Origin: DATBED01 sp036276195
GTDB lineage: Bacteria; Patescibacteriota; Saccharimonadia; Saccharimonadales; UBA4665
Assembly: GCA_036276195.1 (NCBI GenBank)
Contig: DATBED010000060.1
Location: forward strand, 1 to 32,733
Direction: 5' to 3'
Length of the DNA stretch: 32,733 bases
Shown here: piece after piece, positions 1-8,661 of the stretch
Layout of the letters: each line of letters begins with the position of its first letter
How positions within the stretch are numbered: position 1 is the first letter of the stretch
Notes under the pieces: generated by a model
What the model was told of the DNA's origin: nothing
Database searches by the model: none
Seen by the model: only the letters and a program-made list of their open reading frames with translations
Translations under genes and position numbers: made by a program

Positions 1-159
1 ACTTCAATAAGTCATCTTGTGAGCCAAGAAATCGAAAAAGCCGCCGCCAGCGATACTACCTGGGAGGTTGCTAAAAATACTGCTCTGAAGCAGCTGGATC
101 ATCCCTTCCACCTGGGAAACACCAAGCTACCTGCTCGAAAAGCCTTACACGAACGATGA
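1..159 (+). CDS. Antitoxin of a VapBC-type module, C-terminal part only
   Basis: An open frame runs from the window edge to a TGA at 157-159. It encodes about 52 residues ending in LPARKALHER. The ending, with a basic HLGN-type segment followed by a charged HER tail, resembles the C-termini of small antitoxins that pair with PIN toxins. Its stop overlaps the toxin start as ATGA, the usual translational coupling in toxin-antitoxin operons. The N-terminal DNA-binding part lies outside the window, so the DNA-binding fold (probably ribbon-helix-helix) cannot be checked. The assignment rests on context plus the tail motif. Confidence 0.6.
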   Translation, partial: TSISHLVSQEIEKAAASDTTWEVAKNTALKQLDHPFHLGNTKLPARKALHER

Positions 160-569
160 ACCAGTCATTCATAGACAGCAACATACTGGTATACGCCTAC
201 GACGCAGACGCCGGCGCTAAACATATAAAAGCTAAGCAGTTACTAAAAGAGTGTTGGGAAGCAGAAACCGGTGTTATTAGCACACAGGTGTTGCAGGAGT
301 TTTATGTAACAGTGACTCGTAAGTTGCCGCAACCGCTGTCGAAACAGTTAGCACGCGATGTTATCCAGACCTATCGGGCCTGGAATGTTTACTGCCCTAG
401 TATCGAAGATATTACTGCCGCTTCAGAACTGGAACAGCAACATCAGTTTTCGTTTTGGGATGCCTTGATTATAATAGCCGCCCAAATGTCGGGGGCCACC
501 ACTCTGGTTACCGAAGACCTGCAAGACGGGCGCCAAGTAAATGGTGTTACCATTGTTCACCCCTTCTAG
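156..569 (+). CDS. vapC: PIN-domain ribonuclease toxin (VapC-like)
   Basis: A 137-residue PIN-domain protein, the normal length for VapC toxins, which are Mg-dependent RNases that cut tRNA or rRNA and are held inactive by the cognate antitoxin. The acidic active-site set is visible: D7 in FIDSNILVY, E48 in VLQEFY, D102 in FWDALI, and E120/D121 in VTEDLQDG. The start overlaps the upstream antitoxin stop by four bases, so the two are co-translated. The module sits beside a large surface-protein gene and has no obvious functional link to it. The family assignment is firm; the RNA target is unknown. Confidence 0.88.
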   Translation: MNQSFIDSNILVYAYDADAGAKHIKAKQLLKECWEAETGVISTQVLQEFYVTVTRKLPQPLSKQLARDVIQTYRAWNVYCPSIEDITAASELEQQHQFSFWDALIIIAAQMSGATTLVTEDLQDGRQVNGVTIVHPF

Positions 570-578
570 CTAATTATA

Positions 579-607
579 TTGCCTCCTCCCCATAACCAGA
601 GTACACT
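579..607 (+). promoter_or_regulatory. Possible promoter for the 1,569-residue fibre gene
   Basis: TTGCCT (579-584) and TACACT (602-607) are separated by 17 bp between the toxin stop and the fibre gene. This would give a 5' leader of about 70 nt. Both boxes are imperfect, so this is a candidate only. Confidence 0.3.
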
Positions 608-684
608 TAACCTGTAAGCTCAAAGATTAAAAATGCCTAAACAAACAGTAGCCCGGTTAGGGTTGTCTAGACGGAGCCATGTCA

Positions 685-3600
685 ATGGCACCAGCTAACC
701 CAGCCGAGGTCCCATCCGAGCAATCATTAGCCCAAGACACGCTGGAAGGGCCTGTAATCCAGGATGTGCAGGTTGGTCAGGGTGGTCAGGGTGATGTGCC
801 CGGTTTATCTGCCTCAGGCTCTATGGTTAGTGGTGGTATAGGTGGTGCATCTCCACCCACTCCTCGCCGCTTAAGCCGCCTGGTTATTGCTGCCTGTATA
901 GCCCTAATTGCCTTATTGGGTATTGGTAGCTTACTAGTTATTAGCCTTAGTGGGCATAATAAGCCAGTTAACTACCAGTCGACTGCTCCACCTAAAGTAC
1001 TGCCATCTACGGCTAATGGTAAGCTACAGCTGCAAGACGTGCTGGTTAATGGCCAGTTGCACGTTAATAACGGCATCATCCTTAAGCCCTCATCCCAGCC
1101 AACTAATCCTTCTCTAGGCCAGTTATACATAAGTAGTGACACCAAGCAGCTTAGCTACTTTAACGGTACGGCCTTTGTACCGGTGGGGAGTGGTGGTACT
1201 AGCCCAACAGCTGACACTGTCCTGGGTGTTACTTCCAACTTACTCAAGCTAGGCAATGGCTTAACCTTAAACCAGAACACCATTGTTAACAGTGGTATTA
1301 CCAACTTACTGGGTACCCAGAACCAAATAGCCGTTAGTAGTGCTACTGGTAGTGTGACTCTTGGCTTGCCCAGTAGTGTTAGCATTCCGGGCACCATAGC
1401 CAGTGGTAGTTTAACTACCGGTAGTGCTACCATCACTGGCAGCCTGACGGCGGCTAACCTAATTGGTGACGCTAGTGGTCTAACCAACCTTAATGCCAGC
1501 AACCTGACTAGTGGTACTGTAGCTGACACTAGGCTTAGCCCTAATGTGGCCCTACTAAACCGCAATGACCAGAGCTTTAGCGGTAGGCGGCAAGTCTTCC
1601 GAAACAGCACCAATGACACCAATGCTTTCAGCATCCAGGCCGCTGATGGCACCTCCGAGCTCACCGCGAACACCGTAAACCACCAGTTGACGGTGACGGA
1701 TTTGTTGCCAGAGGTTGCCGCAAATCCAGGTGTTATTAACACCTCCGCAGTTACATTAAACACCAGCAATTTTTATATTGACTCCAACCAATGGCTGACC
1801 GTTGGCGGGGATGGTTTTGGTCGTTTTGTCTATGACGATACTAACGCTACCGTGCTACATTTTGTTCGCTGTCTTGATGCTGACTGTATGACACAAAATA
1901 CGACTACTGTTGTTACCAATAGCAATGTCGTAGATTATCCATCAGTTCAGATGGGACCCGATGGGTTTCCTAGAATTGAGTATATTAGCTATGATTCTCC
2001 TAATAAGCTGCATTACGTGCAGTGTCTAAACGCAGACTGTACTAGCCTTCACGACAATGTCGTAGCAACTGGTAGTTTTTATGAAAATGCTTTTACCTTA
2101 GACTCCAGCGGCTTTGCCCGTATTACTTATGTTGATTATACTAATAATCCTTCAACAGTCTATTATCTACAATGTCTAAACGCAGACTGCTCTACTGCGG
2201 CTGCCCCCGTAGCTATATCTAATGACGGTTATGCTCAAGCCATTGCTATGGCTCCCAGTGGACTACCGGCTATAGCTTATGTGGATCAAACCGGCACTTA
2301 TAAAGACGCCCACTTAGTTACCTGTCAGGACCAGGGTTGTAATACTACAACCAACATCAATGTTACTAACAACTCAAGCAGCTCTAATCCTTACTATATA
2401 AATCTACTTTATGACAAGAATGGGTTACCTGGTTTAAGTTATGAAGATTACGCAAGTAACAAGGTTAACTATATAAGTTGCTCCAATATTAGTTGTTCTT
2501 CAAGCCAATTAACTACATTGCTTTCACCTTCGGGAGAGACCTCAGCTGTTATTGGATTCAACGGTTACCCTCTCATTCTATCAGCAGATAATAGCAACAA
2601 CAGTAATGTGGGCGTAGTCATTCTTGCCTGTACTAATGAGAGCTGCTCCAGCAATTCTCAAGTTACAGTTGATCCGACGGGGGGTTACCCAGCAGCTATT
2701 GCTCTAGGACCTGATGGTTTCGGAAGGATAGTTGATCATAACAACTATACCTCCAATGGTAACCAAATAAATTACTTGAGACTAAATAGTAGTAATGGGG
2801 CTCCTGCCGGTACATCTATTGGTAGTGTTAATTACCGTTTTAACAACATCTATAATGCTCAGCTTAACACGCAGCAATTAGTTGTTAATAACACCGGTAG
2901 CAATAACCTAGTGCAGGTGCAAGCTAATAATAACAATGTACTAACAGTATCTAGTACTGGTGCTACAACATTGCAAAACTCTGCAGATTCTACGAATGCT
3001 TTCCAGGTACAGAATGCGCAGGGCATTAGTTTATTAAATGTTGATACAACTAATAGCAATGTGATTATCGGGGGTAACCCCAATATTAAACAACTCAGCA
3101 AAGTGTTCGATAGTAACCCCGACTCAGTAGCTGTCAATGCAAGCTACGCTTATGTGGCTAATACTAATGGTTCCCTTCAGATTTTCAATATTAGCAATCC
3201 TGCCAGCCCGAGCTTGGTCAGTACGACAGCTACGGGCGGCTTTGGGGGGTATGCTGTAGCTATTAATGGGAATTATGCTTATATAACAGGTCAAAATAGT
3301 AATACCCTTCAGATTTTCAACGTCAGTAATCCTGCCAGCCCGAGCTTGGTCAGTACGACAGCTACAGGCATCTACCCATATAACTTAACTGTCAGCGGTA
3401 GTTATGCTTACGTGGTTAACTTTAATAGCAACGCTTTTCAGATTTTCAATATTAGCAATCCTGCCAGCCCGAGCTTGGTCAGTACGACAGCTACAGGCAG
3501 TGCTCCTATCTCCGTAGCTATTAGTGGCAGTTATGTTTACGTTGCCAATTTGTCTTCTGGTACCCTTCAGATTTTCAATATTAGCAATCCTACCAGCCCA

Positions 3601-5394
3601 GCGCTGGTAGGAACAGCAAATACAGGAGGTAACCCCACTTTTGTAGCTGTCAGCGGTAGCTATGCTTACGTAGCGGTAGAGTCTAGTAATGTCTTAAATG
3701 TCTACAATATCAGTAATCCTGCCAGCCCAGCGCTGGTAGGAACAGCTGCAACAGCAACAGGTGGCCGCCCCGTATCTTTAGCTATTAGTGGGAACTATGC
3801 TTATGTAACGGTAGTAGATAGTAATACCCTTCAGGTCTACAATATCAGTAATCCTGCCAGCCCGACTGTGGTTGGAACAGCTGCAACAGGAAATTATCCG
3901 GAGTCAGTAGCTGTCAGCGGGGGCTATGCGTATGTGGCTAATTACATAGGGAGTTATTTTCAAGTTTTTAATGTAGGCAACACTTTTGTTAATCCTGACT
4001 TTCAAGTCCAAAATTCATCAGGCGTTGCTTTCTTAACAGTAAATGTAGCGACCAACAGTGTTGGTATTGGTACGTCTGCTCCGACTGCCTCTCTTGATAT
4101 ACAAGCTACTGGACAGACAGCTGATCTGCTTGATCTGCAAGACTCCAGCGGAAATGTATTGGACAACATTAAAGCCAACGGACAGCTTAACATTGGTACA
4201 ACGTCCGGCAATGGTAGTCGTGTGAATATTGCCCAAACCAGTAACACGGGCAATCTTAATTACGGCGTAGTTAATAGCAGCTACAATACCTCAATTCCGG
4301 CTAATCAGGGGGGTGGTGGACAGGGTGAATTTGCATTTGAGGGTGACACTGATATTAATGATGGCGTTAGCACATTCAGAGGAGGCTATGCCGGGGGGAT
4401 CAAAGGTAATGTAGGTATTACCGGTAATAATACGGTAATAGCTAGCTATGGTAATGTTGCCGGTTTACAGGGTGATCTATCTTTTCTAGGAAACACTGTA
4501 GCTGGAGGCACTGTGAGTGGTGTCAACTCTTTTGTTAATGCTTATAGTGGCAACGTTACCGGTACGGTCAGTGGCTTCAACTCGTACATAGCTACTGCTA
4601 CTTCAGGAGCTTCGTTAAGTAATGCCAGAGGCATAAGCCTAAATGTACAAAATGGCGGTGGTGGTACCATCCAGAACTACACCGGTGTATACGTCGGTAG
4701 TTCGGCAGGCCAAGTCTCAGGCACTCGCTATGGTGTCTATGTGGCTGGGGATCCAAGTCTCTTCAATGCTGGAACAGCTAGCGACACGGTACTGACACTC
4801 AAAGGTACCAGTGGACAAACCGCTGACTTACTTGAGCTACAAAATTCTTCTGGCAGCAATCTGGATAAGTTTAATGCAAACGGCGACCTACAGATAGGTG
4901 GCACCAGCTCGAGTAACTCTACTACTGCCTTTCAGATACAGAACTCTTCAGGAACGGCTCTGTTAACGGCTGATACTACTAATATGAAGCTGACGGTTCA
5001 GGCGTTGGTAGTCAATCTATCTCTGACGGTGAACGGGCATATTATTAGCGGGAACTCGAGTGGGGGTACGACGGGGGCGGGGCTGACCGGGGCTTGCTCG
5101 GCGCCGGGCGCGGCGCCGACAGTGACGGGTAATGACACCGCCGGCCTGATTAGCTACACCACCGCTAATAGCGGCACCTGCGCGGGCGCCCCGGGCACCC
5201 TACTCCAACTTAACTTCGCTAACAGCTACGGGGCGGCGCCCAGCGTGGTGATTACGCCTGCCTCGGCCAGTAGTGCCGCTCTGCAGAGCTACGTGGATCC
5301 GGCGAACGTTTCCACGGCTTCATTTAAGGTCAATATCAACCAAAACGCTTCGCCCAATACTACCTATAAGTTCTATTACCACGTTATACAATGA
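685..5394 (+). CDS. Membrane-anchored giant fibre with two beta-propellers
   Basis: A 1,569-residue surface protein. About 60 cytoplasmic residues precede one membrane helix (roughly 63-92), so it is a type II anchor with a large extracellular part. Domains in order: tail-fibre-like beta repeats (about 100-350, with DASGLTNLNASNL); a propeller of six or seven blades (about 357-715) built on repeated DG/SGxxRI and CLNADC motifs; fibre repeats; an LVIVD-type propeller (about 802-1097); phage-fibre GIGTSAPTASLDI segments; and a C-terminal domain (about 1451-1569) resembling that of the 13003-13995 protein. The start at 685 is chosen because GGAG at 673-676 lies 8 nt upstream; an in-frame ATG at 679 is too close to it. 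The role is probably adhesion. This is inferred from architecture; no enzyme motif is seen. Confidence 0.8.
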   Translation: MAPANPAEVPSEQSLAQDTLEGPVIQDVQVGQGGQGDVPGLSASGSMVSGGIGGASPPTPRRLSRLVIAACIALIALLGIGSLLVISLSGHNKPVNYQSTAPPKVLPSTANGKLQLQDVLVNGQLHVNNGIILKPSSQPTNPSLGQLYISSDTKQLSYFNGTAFVPVGSGGTSPTADTVLGVTSNLLKLGNGLTLNQNTIVNSGITNLLGTQNQIAVSSATGSVTLGLPSSVSIPGTIASGSLTTGSATITGSLTAANLIGDASGLTNLNASNLTSGTVADTRLSPNVALLNRNDQSFSGRRQVFRNSTNDTNAFSIQAADGTSELTANTVNHQLTVTDLLPEVAANPGVINTSAVTLNTSNFYIDSNQWLTVGGDGFGRFVYDDTNATVLHFVRCLDADCMTQNTTTVVTNSNVVDYPSVQMGPDGFPRIEYISYDSPNKLHYVQCLNADCTSLHDNVVATGSFYENAFTLDSSGFARITYVDYTNNPSTVYYLQCLNADCSTAAAPVAISNDGYAQAIAMAPSGLPAIAYVDQTGTYKDAHLVTCQDQGCNTTTNINVTNNSSSSNPYYINLLYDKNGLPGLSYEDYASNKVNYISCSNISCSSSQLTTLLSPSGETSAVIGFNGYPLILSADNSNNSNVGVVILACTNESCSSNSQVTVDPTGGYPAAIALGPDGFGRIVDHNNYTSNGNQINYLRLNSSNGAPAGTSIGSVNYRFNNIYNAQLNTQQLVVNNTGSNNLVQVQANNNNVLTVSSTGATTLQNSADSTNAFQVQNAQGISLLNVDTTNSNVIIGGNPNIKQLSKVFDSNPDSVAVNASYAYVANTNGSLQIFNISNPASPSLVSTTATGGFGGYAVAINGNYAYITGQNSNTLQIFNVSNPASPSLVSTTATGIYPYNLTVSGSYAYVVNFNSNAFQIFNISNPASPSLVSTTATGSAPISVAISGSYVYVANLSSGTLQIFNISNPTSPALVGTANTGGNPTFVAVSGSYAYVAVESSNVLNVYNISNPASPALVGTAATATGGRPVSLAISGNYAYVTVVDSNTLQVYNISNPASPTVVGTAATGNYPESVAVSGGYAYVANYIGSYFQVFNVGNTFVNPDFQVQNSSGVAFLTVNVATNSVGIGTSAPTASLDIQATGQTADLLDLQDSSGNVLDNIKANGQLNIGTTSGNGSRVNIAQTSNTGNLNYGVVNSSYNTSIPANQGGGGQGEFAFEGDTDINDGVSTFRGGYAGGIKGNVGITGNNTVIASYGNVAGLQGDLSFLGNTVAGGTVSGVNSFVNAYSGNVTGTVSGFNSYIATATSGASLSNARGISLNVQNGGGGTIQNYTGVYVGSSAGQVSGTRYGVYVAGDPSLFNAGTASDTVLTLKGTSGQTADLLELQNSSGSNLDKFNANGDLQIGGTSSSNSTTAFQIQNSSGTALLTADTTNMKLTVQALVVNLSLTVNGHIISGNSSGGTTGAGLTGACSAPGAAPTVTGNDTAGLISYTTANSGTCAGAPGTLLQLNFANSYGAAPSVVITPASASSAALQSYVDPANVSTASFKVNINQNASPNTTYKFYYHVIQ
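3173..3960 (+). repeat. Tandem LVIVD propeller repeats, about 130 bp period
   Basis: Roughly 43-44-residue units recur, each with the core LQIFNISNPASPSLV and a later GSYAYVA segment. Copies of the core begin near 3173, 3304, 3436 and 3562, with more diverged copies to about 3960. The first three cores are nearly identical in DNA over about 60 bp, which points to recent duplication or gene conversion. Confidence 0.85.
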
Positions 5395-5632
5395 TGATTT
5401 TTAACAACACTTATTTAGCTCCCTATTTTACTACTCTCAAGTTTTTAACAGAATTTCGTGAAACTGTTTATTTTTAAGGTGTAAGATATAGCGGTTTAAC
5501 AGAATTCTGTTAAAAACTTAAAACTACTAAATCGAAGGGTAATATTCCAGCTAAAACCGTTCCTTTTGATGCAAATTATACTATTAAAACTCGGGCTTTT
5601 TTACAATATTCGCGTAGCTTATAGGGAGAAGG
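5395..5632. other. Convergent intergenic region with palindromes
   Basis: This gap separates two genes that converge. It holds a 20-bp perfect palindrome at 5495-5514 (TTTAACAG, AATT, CTGTTAAA) and a second copy of its left half, TTTAACAGAATT, at 5444-5455. As RNA the palindrome would form an 8-bp stem with an AATT loop, so it could be a weak bidirectional terminator. It could equally be a protein-binding site. No credible gene is seen here. Confidence 0.5.
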
Positions 5633-6523
5633 TTATTGTTCGCGGGCCTTTTCGAGTGATTTGCGCAGCGAGTACAGTTCGTGGCGGCGGCCCGTCCAAA
5701 AGGCGGCTAAAATCAGCGGCAGCATTAGCAAGCAGGGCCACCAGATGACGGTGGTCTTAACCAACTCGGTGCTGCCCTTGGCGGTGGTATTGCTCTGAAT
5801 GGCGCCGGTGGCCTGGCCGACCAGCTGCAAAAAGGCCTCTTCGCCGTTTTTGTCGGTCGCCTTAACGATCACCCTGTAAACACCGGCCACTTTGTAGGTG
5901 TGCTTAATGGTGATTGTGCCGCTACTCGGTTGACTGGATAAATCGGGCGAAGTGCCGTCGCCCCAGTCGACGCTAAGGGCGTAAGGGCCGGTGCCGCCGC
6001 TTAGCAGGATTGGCCAGTCCAGCTCGGTGCCGGGTGCAGCGCCGCGCTCGGCGTAAGCACTGCTAAGGCTGATACGAGTACCAAAAGCCAGGAATTGGGC
6101 ATCGTTAAAGGTGACGATTACGGTGTTAGAATCCGGCCCGCTTTGATCTAGAGCGTCGTAATCGCGCACTACCAGCTGGTTTTGGCCGTTGAACAGGTCA
6201 ACCGGCACCGAATAGCTGCCGCCGGCGCACACCACCGAGCCCACAAACACATTATTATCAAAAATCTTAATCAAAAGACCGGTCGGGCACAGGCCACTAA
6301 CCGTGATCGGTATGTTAGTGAAAACCGCGCCGCTGCCAGGTACGCTAATGGTGGCCCCTCGGCTGGGCGGCGGGCTGGGAATAACTCCCTGAATGCCAAC
6401 AGAGCCCGACTGCGTCGTGGAGGCCATGGCCGGTGCCGACAGCCCTAACGTAGCCCATAGCAGGCCTATAAGGCCGTAAACAAAGAGTCGGGTCAGTTTC
6501 CAGTTCTTCAATGCCCTGTTCAT
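5633..6523 (-). CDS. Secreted Ig-like/PKD-domain protein with C-terminal membrane anchor
   Basis: A 296-residue exported protein. It has an N-terminal signal peptide (basic MNRALKNWK, a hydrophobic stretch, then an AMA-type cleavage region near residue 34). An Ig-like segment (about 57-140) follows. Next is a PKD-type domain (about 165-235) with the family's SVDWGDGT motif and a HTYKVAGVYRVIVKATD strand. A membrane helix lies near 260-280, with a basic cytoplasmic tail. It follows the DUF916-like gene by 18 bp and is the last gene of the minus-strand surface cluster. It probably anchors or presents surface structures, since PKD domains usually mediate protein or glycan contacts. No catalytic motif is visible. 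Confidence 0.75.
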   Translation of the reverse strand: MNRALKNWKLTRLFVYGLIGLLWATLGLSAPAMASTTQSGSVGIQGVIPSPPPSRGATISVPGSGAVFTNIPITVSGLCPTGLLIKIFDNNVFVGSVVCAGGSYSVPVDLFNGQNQLVVRDYDALDQSGPDSNTVIVTFNDAQFLAFGTRISLSSAYAERGAAPGTELDWPILLSGGTGPYALSVDWGDGTSPDLSSQPSSGTITIKHTYKVAGVYRVIVKATDKNGEEAFLQLVGQATGAIQSNTTAKGSTELVKTTVIWWPCLLMLPLILAAFWTGRRHELYSLRKSLEKAREQ

Positions 6524-6541
6524 ACCTTTTGGGGAAGGGCC

Positions 6542-7561
6542 TTAACGGGCGCGGCTGGCATTGGCCCGCTTAAAGCGGCGGCGTGCCAACAGAATGATGC
6601 CCACCAGCACTAACACGATTATTATCACTACGAAGGGCAGCCAGGCCGGGATGTACCAGAAGGTCTTCTTCCCTGTTAAAATGGCCGAGCCCGAGCCATA
6701 AGACACGCTGGCCGTCAGGGTATAGCGACCCGGTCGGCTAATACCCTTCAGCGGATTGCGGAAGACGCGGTTGCTATTCGGCAAAACCAGCCCGCGGGTG
6801 ACGCCGCCGTTCAATTCGTAGGAGTAGATTGTCTTGCCGGTCGAGTTAGTCAGGGTGACCCGGCCGAAGGGCGTGGCGAAGCCGTTGCCCAAGTTGCGCA
6901 GTTCCACACCGGCCGCTTTGGGGATTTTAGTGAAAAACAGCCCCTCATTGTTGCCACCTGTATCTTTGTAGATATGAATGGCATTTAGCTGCATACGGCT
7001 GACGATGTTGCCCGGCACAGTAATAAACACCAACTGGCTAACAGCCGCCGACAGAGCCACCTTGTTATTGCCGCCGGCCGAGGCCGAAGAGTTATTGGGC
7101 ACGGCCTGGAACTCGACTAAGCCAAAGTAAGCCCCCGGAGCGGCATTAGCCGGCGCCTGCACCGGAATGCTGAAGCTTCGCTGCTCGTTAACGGCCAGTT
7201 GGATGTCGCCCAGGCCCACCAGGAAGTTGCGGATGCTATTGGGGCTATTCTGGTTAGGATCGGTAATAAGTTTAGGATTGCCGTCGACATTATCAGATTC
7301 AAAATCTTGAACCTTGGCCTTGGCGGTGATCGGTCCGCCGGTAATGTTTTTAAGCGTAATGTCTATTTTGTCGGCCTGCCCCGGTTTAAGCGTAACCTCT
7401 TGCCGCAGTGGCGAGATGCTCAAGCCGCTGGCACTGCCGCTTGGCGCGGTTGCGGCCTGGGCTGTCAAACCGGTCGAAAGCAACAAAACTGGCACAGAAG
7501 CCAAGGCTAATAAGGCCCGCTTCCAGTAAGCCAGTATCTTACCCTCGCCTGTTAGACTCAT
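6542..7561 (-). CDS. DUF916/WxL-interacting-like membrane protein
   Basis: About 339 residues with a signal peptide, an extracellular beta-sandwich pair and one C-terminal membrane helix (WLPFVVIIIVLVLVGIILLA) followed by a basic tail. The first domain starts SISPLRQEVTLKPGQ and contains APGAYFGLVEF, patterns typical of DUF916 proteins that bind WxL surface proteins in Firmicutes. The second domain resembles the adjoining DUF3324-type fold. The ATG at 7559-7561 is preferred over an upstream TTG at 7594 because a good promoter (7570-7599) would start transcription at about this ATG. Its neighbours are secreted beta-rich proteins, matching the layout of Firmicute WxL clusters. The likely role is membrane tethering of those proteins (inference). 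Confidence 0.75.
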   Translation of the reverse strand: MSLTGEGKILAYWKRALLALASVPVLLLSTGLTAQAATAPSGSASGLSISPLRQEVTLKPGQADKIDITLKNITGGPITAKAKVQDFESDNVDGNPKLITDPNQNSPNSIRNFLVGLGDIQLAVNEQRSFSIPVQAPANAAPGAYFGLVEFQAVPNNSSASAGGNNKVALSAAVSQLVFITVPGNIVSRMQLNAIHIYKDTGGNNEGLFFTKIPKAAGVELRNLGNGFATPFGRVTLTNSTGKTIYSYELNGGVTRGLVLPNSNRVFRNPLKGISRPGRYTLTASVSYGSGSAILTGKKTFWYIPAWLPFVVIIIVLVLVGIILLARRRFKRANASRAR

Positions 7562-7569
7562 TAGCGGTA

Positions 7570-7599
7570 AGTATAGCACCTCTAATATCACCAAACCAA
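7570..7599 (-). promoter_or_regulatory. Extended -10 promoter giving a leaderless mRNA
   Basis: Read on the minus strand: TTGGTT (7599-7594), an 18-bp spacer, then TGC-TATACT with the hexamer at 7575-7570. Only 8 nt separate the -10 from the ATG at 7561, so the transcript would begin at or within a base or two of the start codon. Confidence 0.6.
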
Positions 7600-7605
7600 G
7601 CTTTT

Positions 7606-8655
7606 TTAGAAGTCGACGGTGGCCAGATAGGTTAAAGTAGTGTCGTAAACGCCGGCCGGCTGGTTCGGGTCAACGTTAACAATATAAGAAGCCGTCATGC
7701 GGTTGAAGTCAGTCGACAACTGCGAGCTAGAAAGTAAGGCGCCCGGCTCAAAGCTATACAAATCCGGCGAGTTATAATCGGTGGCCGGCACAGCTGTGCC
7801 GACACCGGTCGGGTCTTGGCCGACCACCGGGCCGTTATTCTTGCGCAAATTAAGGCCGAACTCACCGATAGACGGTCGGTTGGGCGTTGGTGCGGTCACT
7901 GACGGAATCACATTATTGCCCGAGGTCATAGTCGACCCTAGTAAGTAAGTGTTATAGCCATCGACGTCGTTAGTACCGGCGGCGTACTGCGAGGTGGCGT
8001 CACTGGTGACCTTGGAGCTTAAGACGCCCAGATCGATGCTGTCGCCGCTGGCCGAGCTACAATCGGGAGCCACGCTTAGGCCGACACACAGCTCAATAAA
8101 CGGTGGTACAAAGGCGCCGACCGTAAAATTGGCCTGGGTCGAAAAGGCGACCGATCCCTTGTCGATTAGGCTGCCGGTGCCATCGGTTGAAGCGTAGGTG
8201 CTAAGGCGCACATAAACCGTCTGGTTAGTTCCCGACGGATTAGTGGTGTTCGCAAAAACATAGCTGCTGGGCACGCTAATGGCGGCGGCTGGTGGCCGCG
8301 TCAGTACCAGCTGGCTGCTATTGCTGTCGGTTGTATCGATGCTAAAGCCGATGTTGCCGGTTTGCTGGGTCAAGCTGGCACCCGACACGTCCAGGCCGGC
8401 CGGGGGCGTGCAAGGATCGCCTTGCCAAGGCGAGTTTGTGCAGTACTGGAACACAATCGAACCCACCGAAGCTGCCGAATTTATAATCATGCTGAAGCTT
8501 TCGCTGGCGCTGGCCGAGGGCGTGGCTGTCGAAATTAAAACGGAACGGTTGGTCAGGTCTTGGGCGAAAGTCTGGCCCTGCCAGGCCAGGTACGGTACCA
8601 CCGTCATTAAGAGGGCTGAACCCAGCTGAAAGGTGTGCAAACTTGGGCGCCGCAT
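7606..8655 (-). CDS. Secreted beta-rich surface protein (WxL-like partner)
   Basis: A 349-residue exported protein with an N-terminal signal sequence. Its mature part begins with a strand pattern shared with its neighbours (NRSVLISTATPSASASESF), followed by a Cys-containing CTNSPWQGDPCTPPAGLD motif that recurs in the two downstream-numbered paralogues as CTxxxGxCTAPSGxNLSGG. It ends AGVYDTTLTYLATVDF, like the ...FVATPTY/F endings of the other three. The start lies 6 nt after the stop of the preceding gene, so it is likely coupled. There is no C-terminal membrane helix, so it is probably released or held by the DUF916-like protein. The family is not named with certainty. Confidence 0.7.
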   Translation of the reverse strand: MRRPSLHTFQLGSALLMTVVPYLAWQGQTFAQDLTNRSVLISTATPSASASESFSMIINSAASVGSIVFQYCTNSPWQGDPCTPPAGLDVSGASLTQQTGNIGFSIDTTDSNSSQLVLTRPPAAAISVPSSYVFANTTNPSGTNQTVYVRLSTYASTDGTGSLIDKGSVAFSTQANFTVGAFVPPFIELCVGLSVAPDCSSASGDSIDLGVLSSKVTSDATSQYAAGTNDVDGYNTYLLGSTMTSGNNVIPSVTAPTPNRPSIGEFGLNLRKNNGPVVGQDPTGVGTAVPATDYNSPDLYSFEPGALLSSSQLSTDFNRMTASYIVNVDPNQPAGVYDTTLTYLATVDF

Positions 8656-8661
8656 AAGCCC

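Noticed and set aside
1155..1769. 204-codon minus-strand frame inside the first fibre gene
   Set aside because: Low-complexity Leu/Val/Pro composition is the antisense shadow of a Ser/Thr/Asn-rich coding sequence.
3173..3960. Direct repeats as a CRISPR array
   Set aside because: The repeats are in frame, encode LVIVD propeller units, and the intervening sequences are coding, not spacers.
5566..5748. 60-codon plus-strand frame near the convergent gap
   Set aside because: It runs into the 3' end of the opposite-strand PKD gene and has no recognisable start signal or domain.
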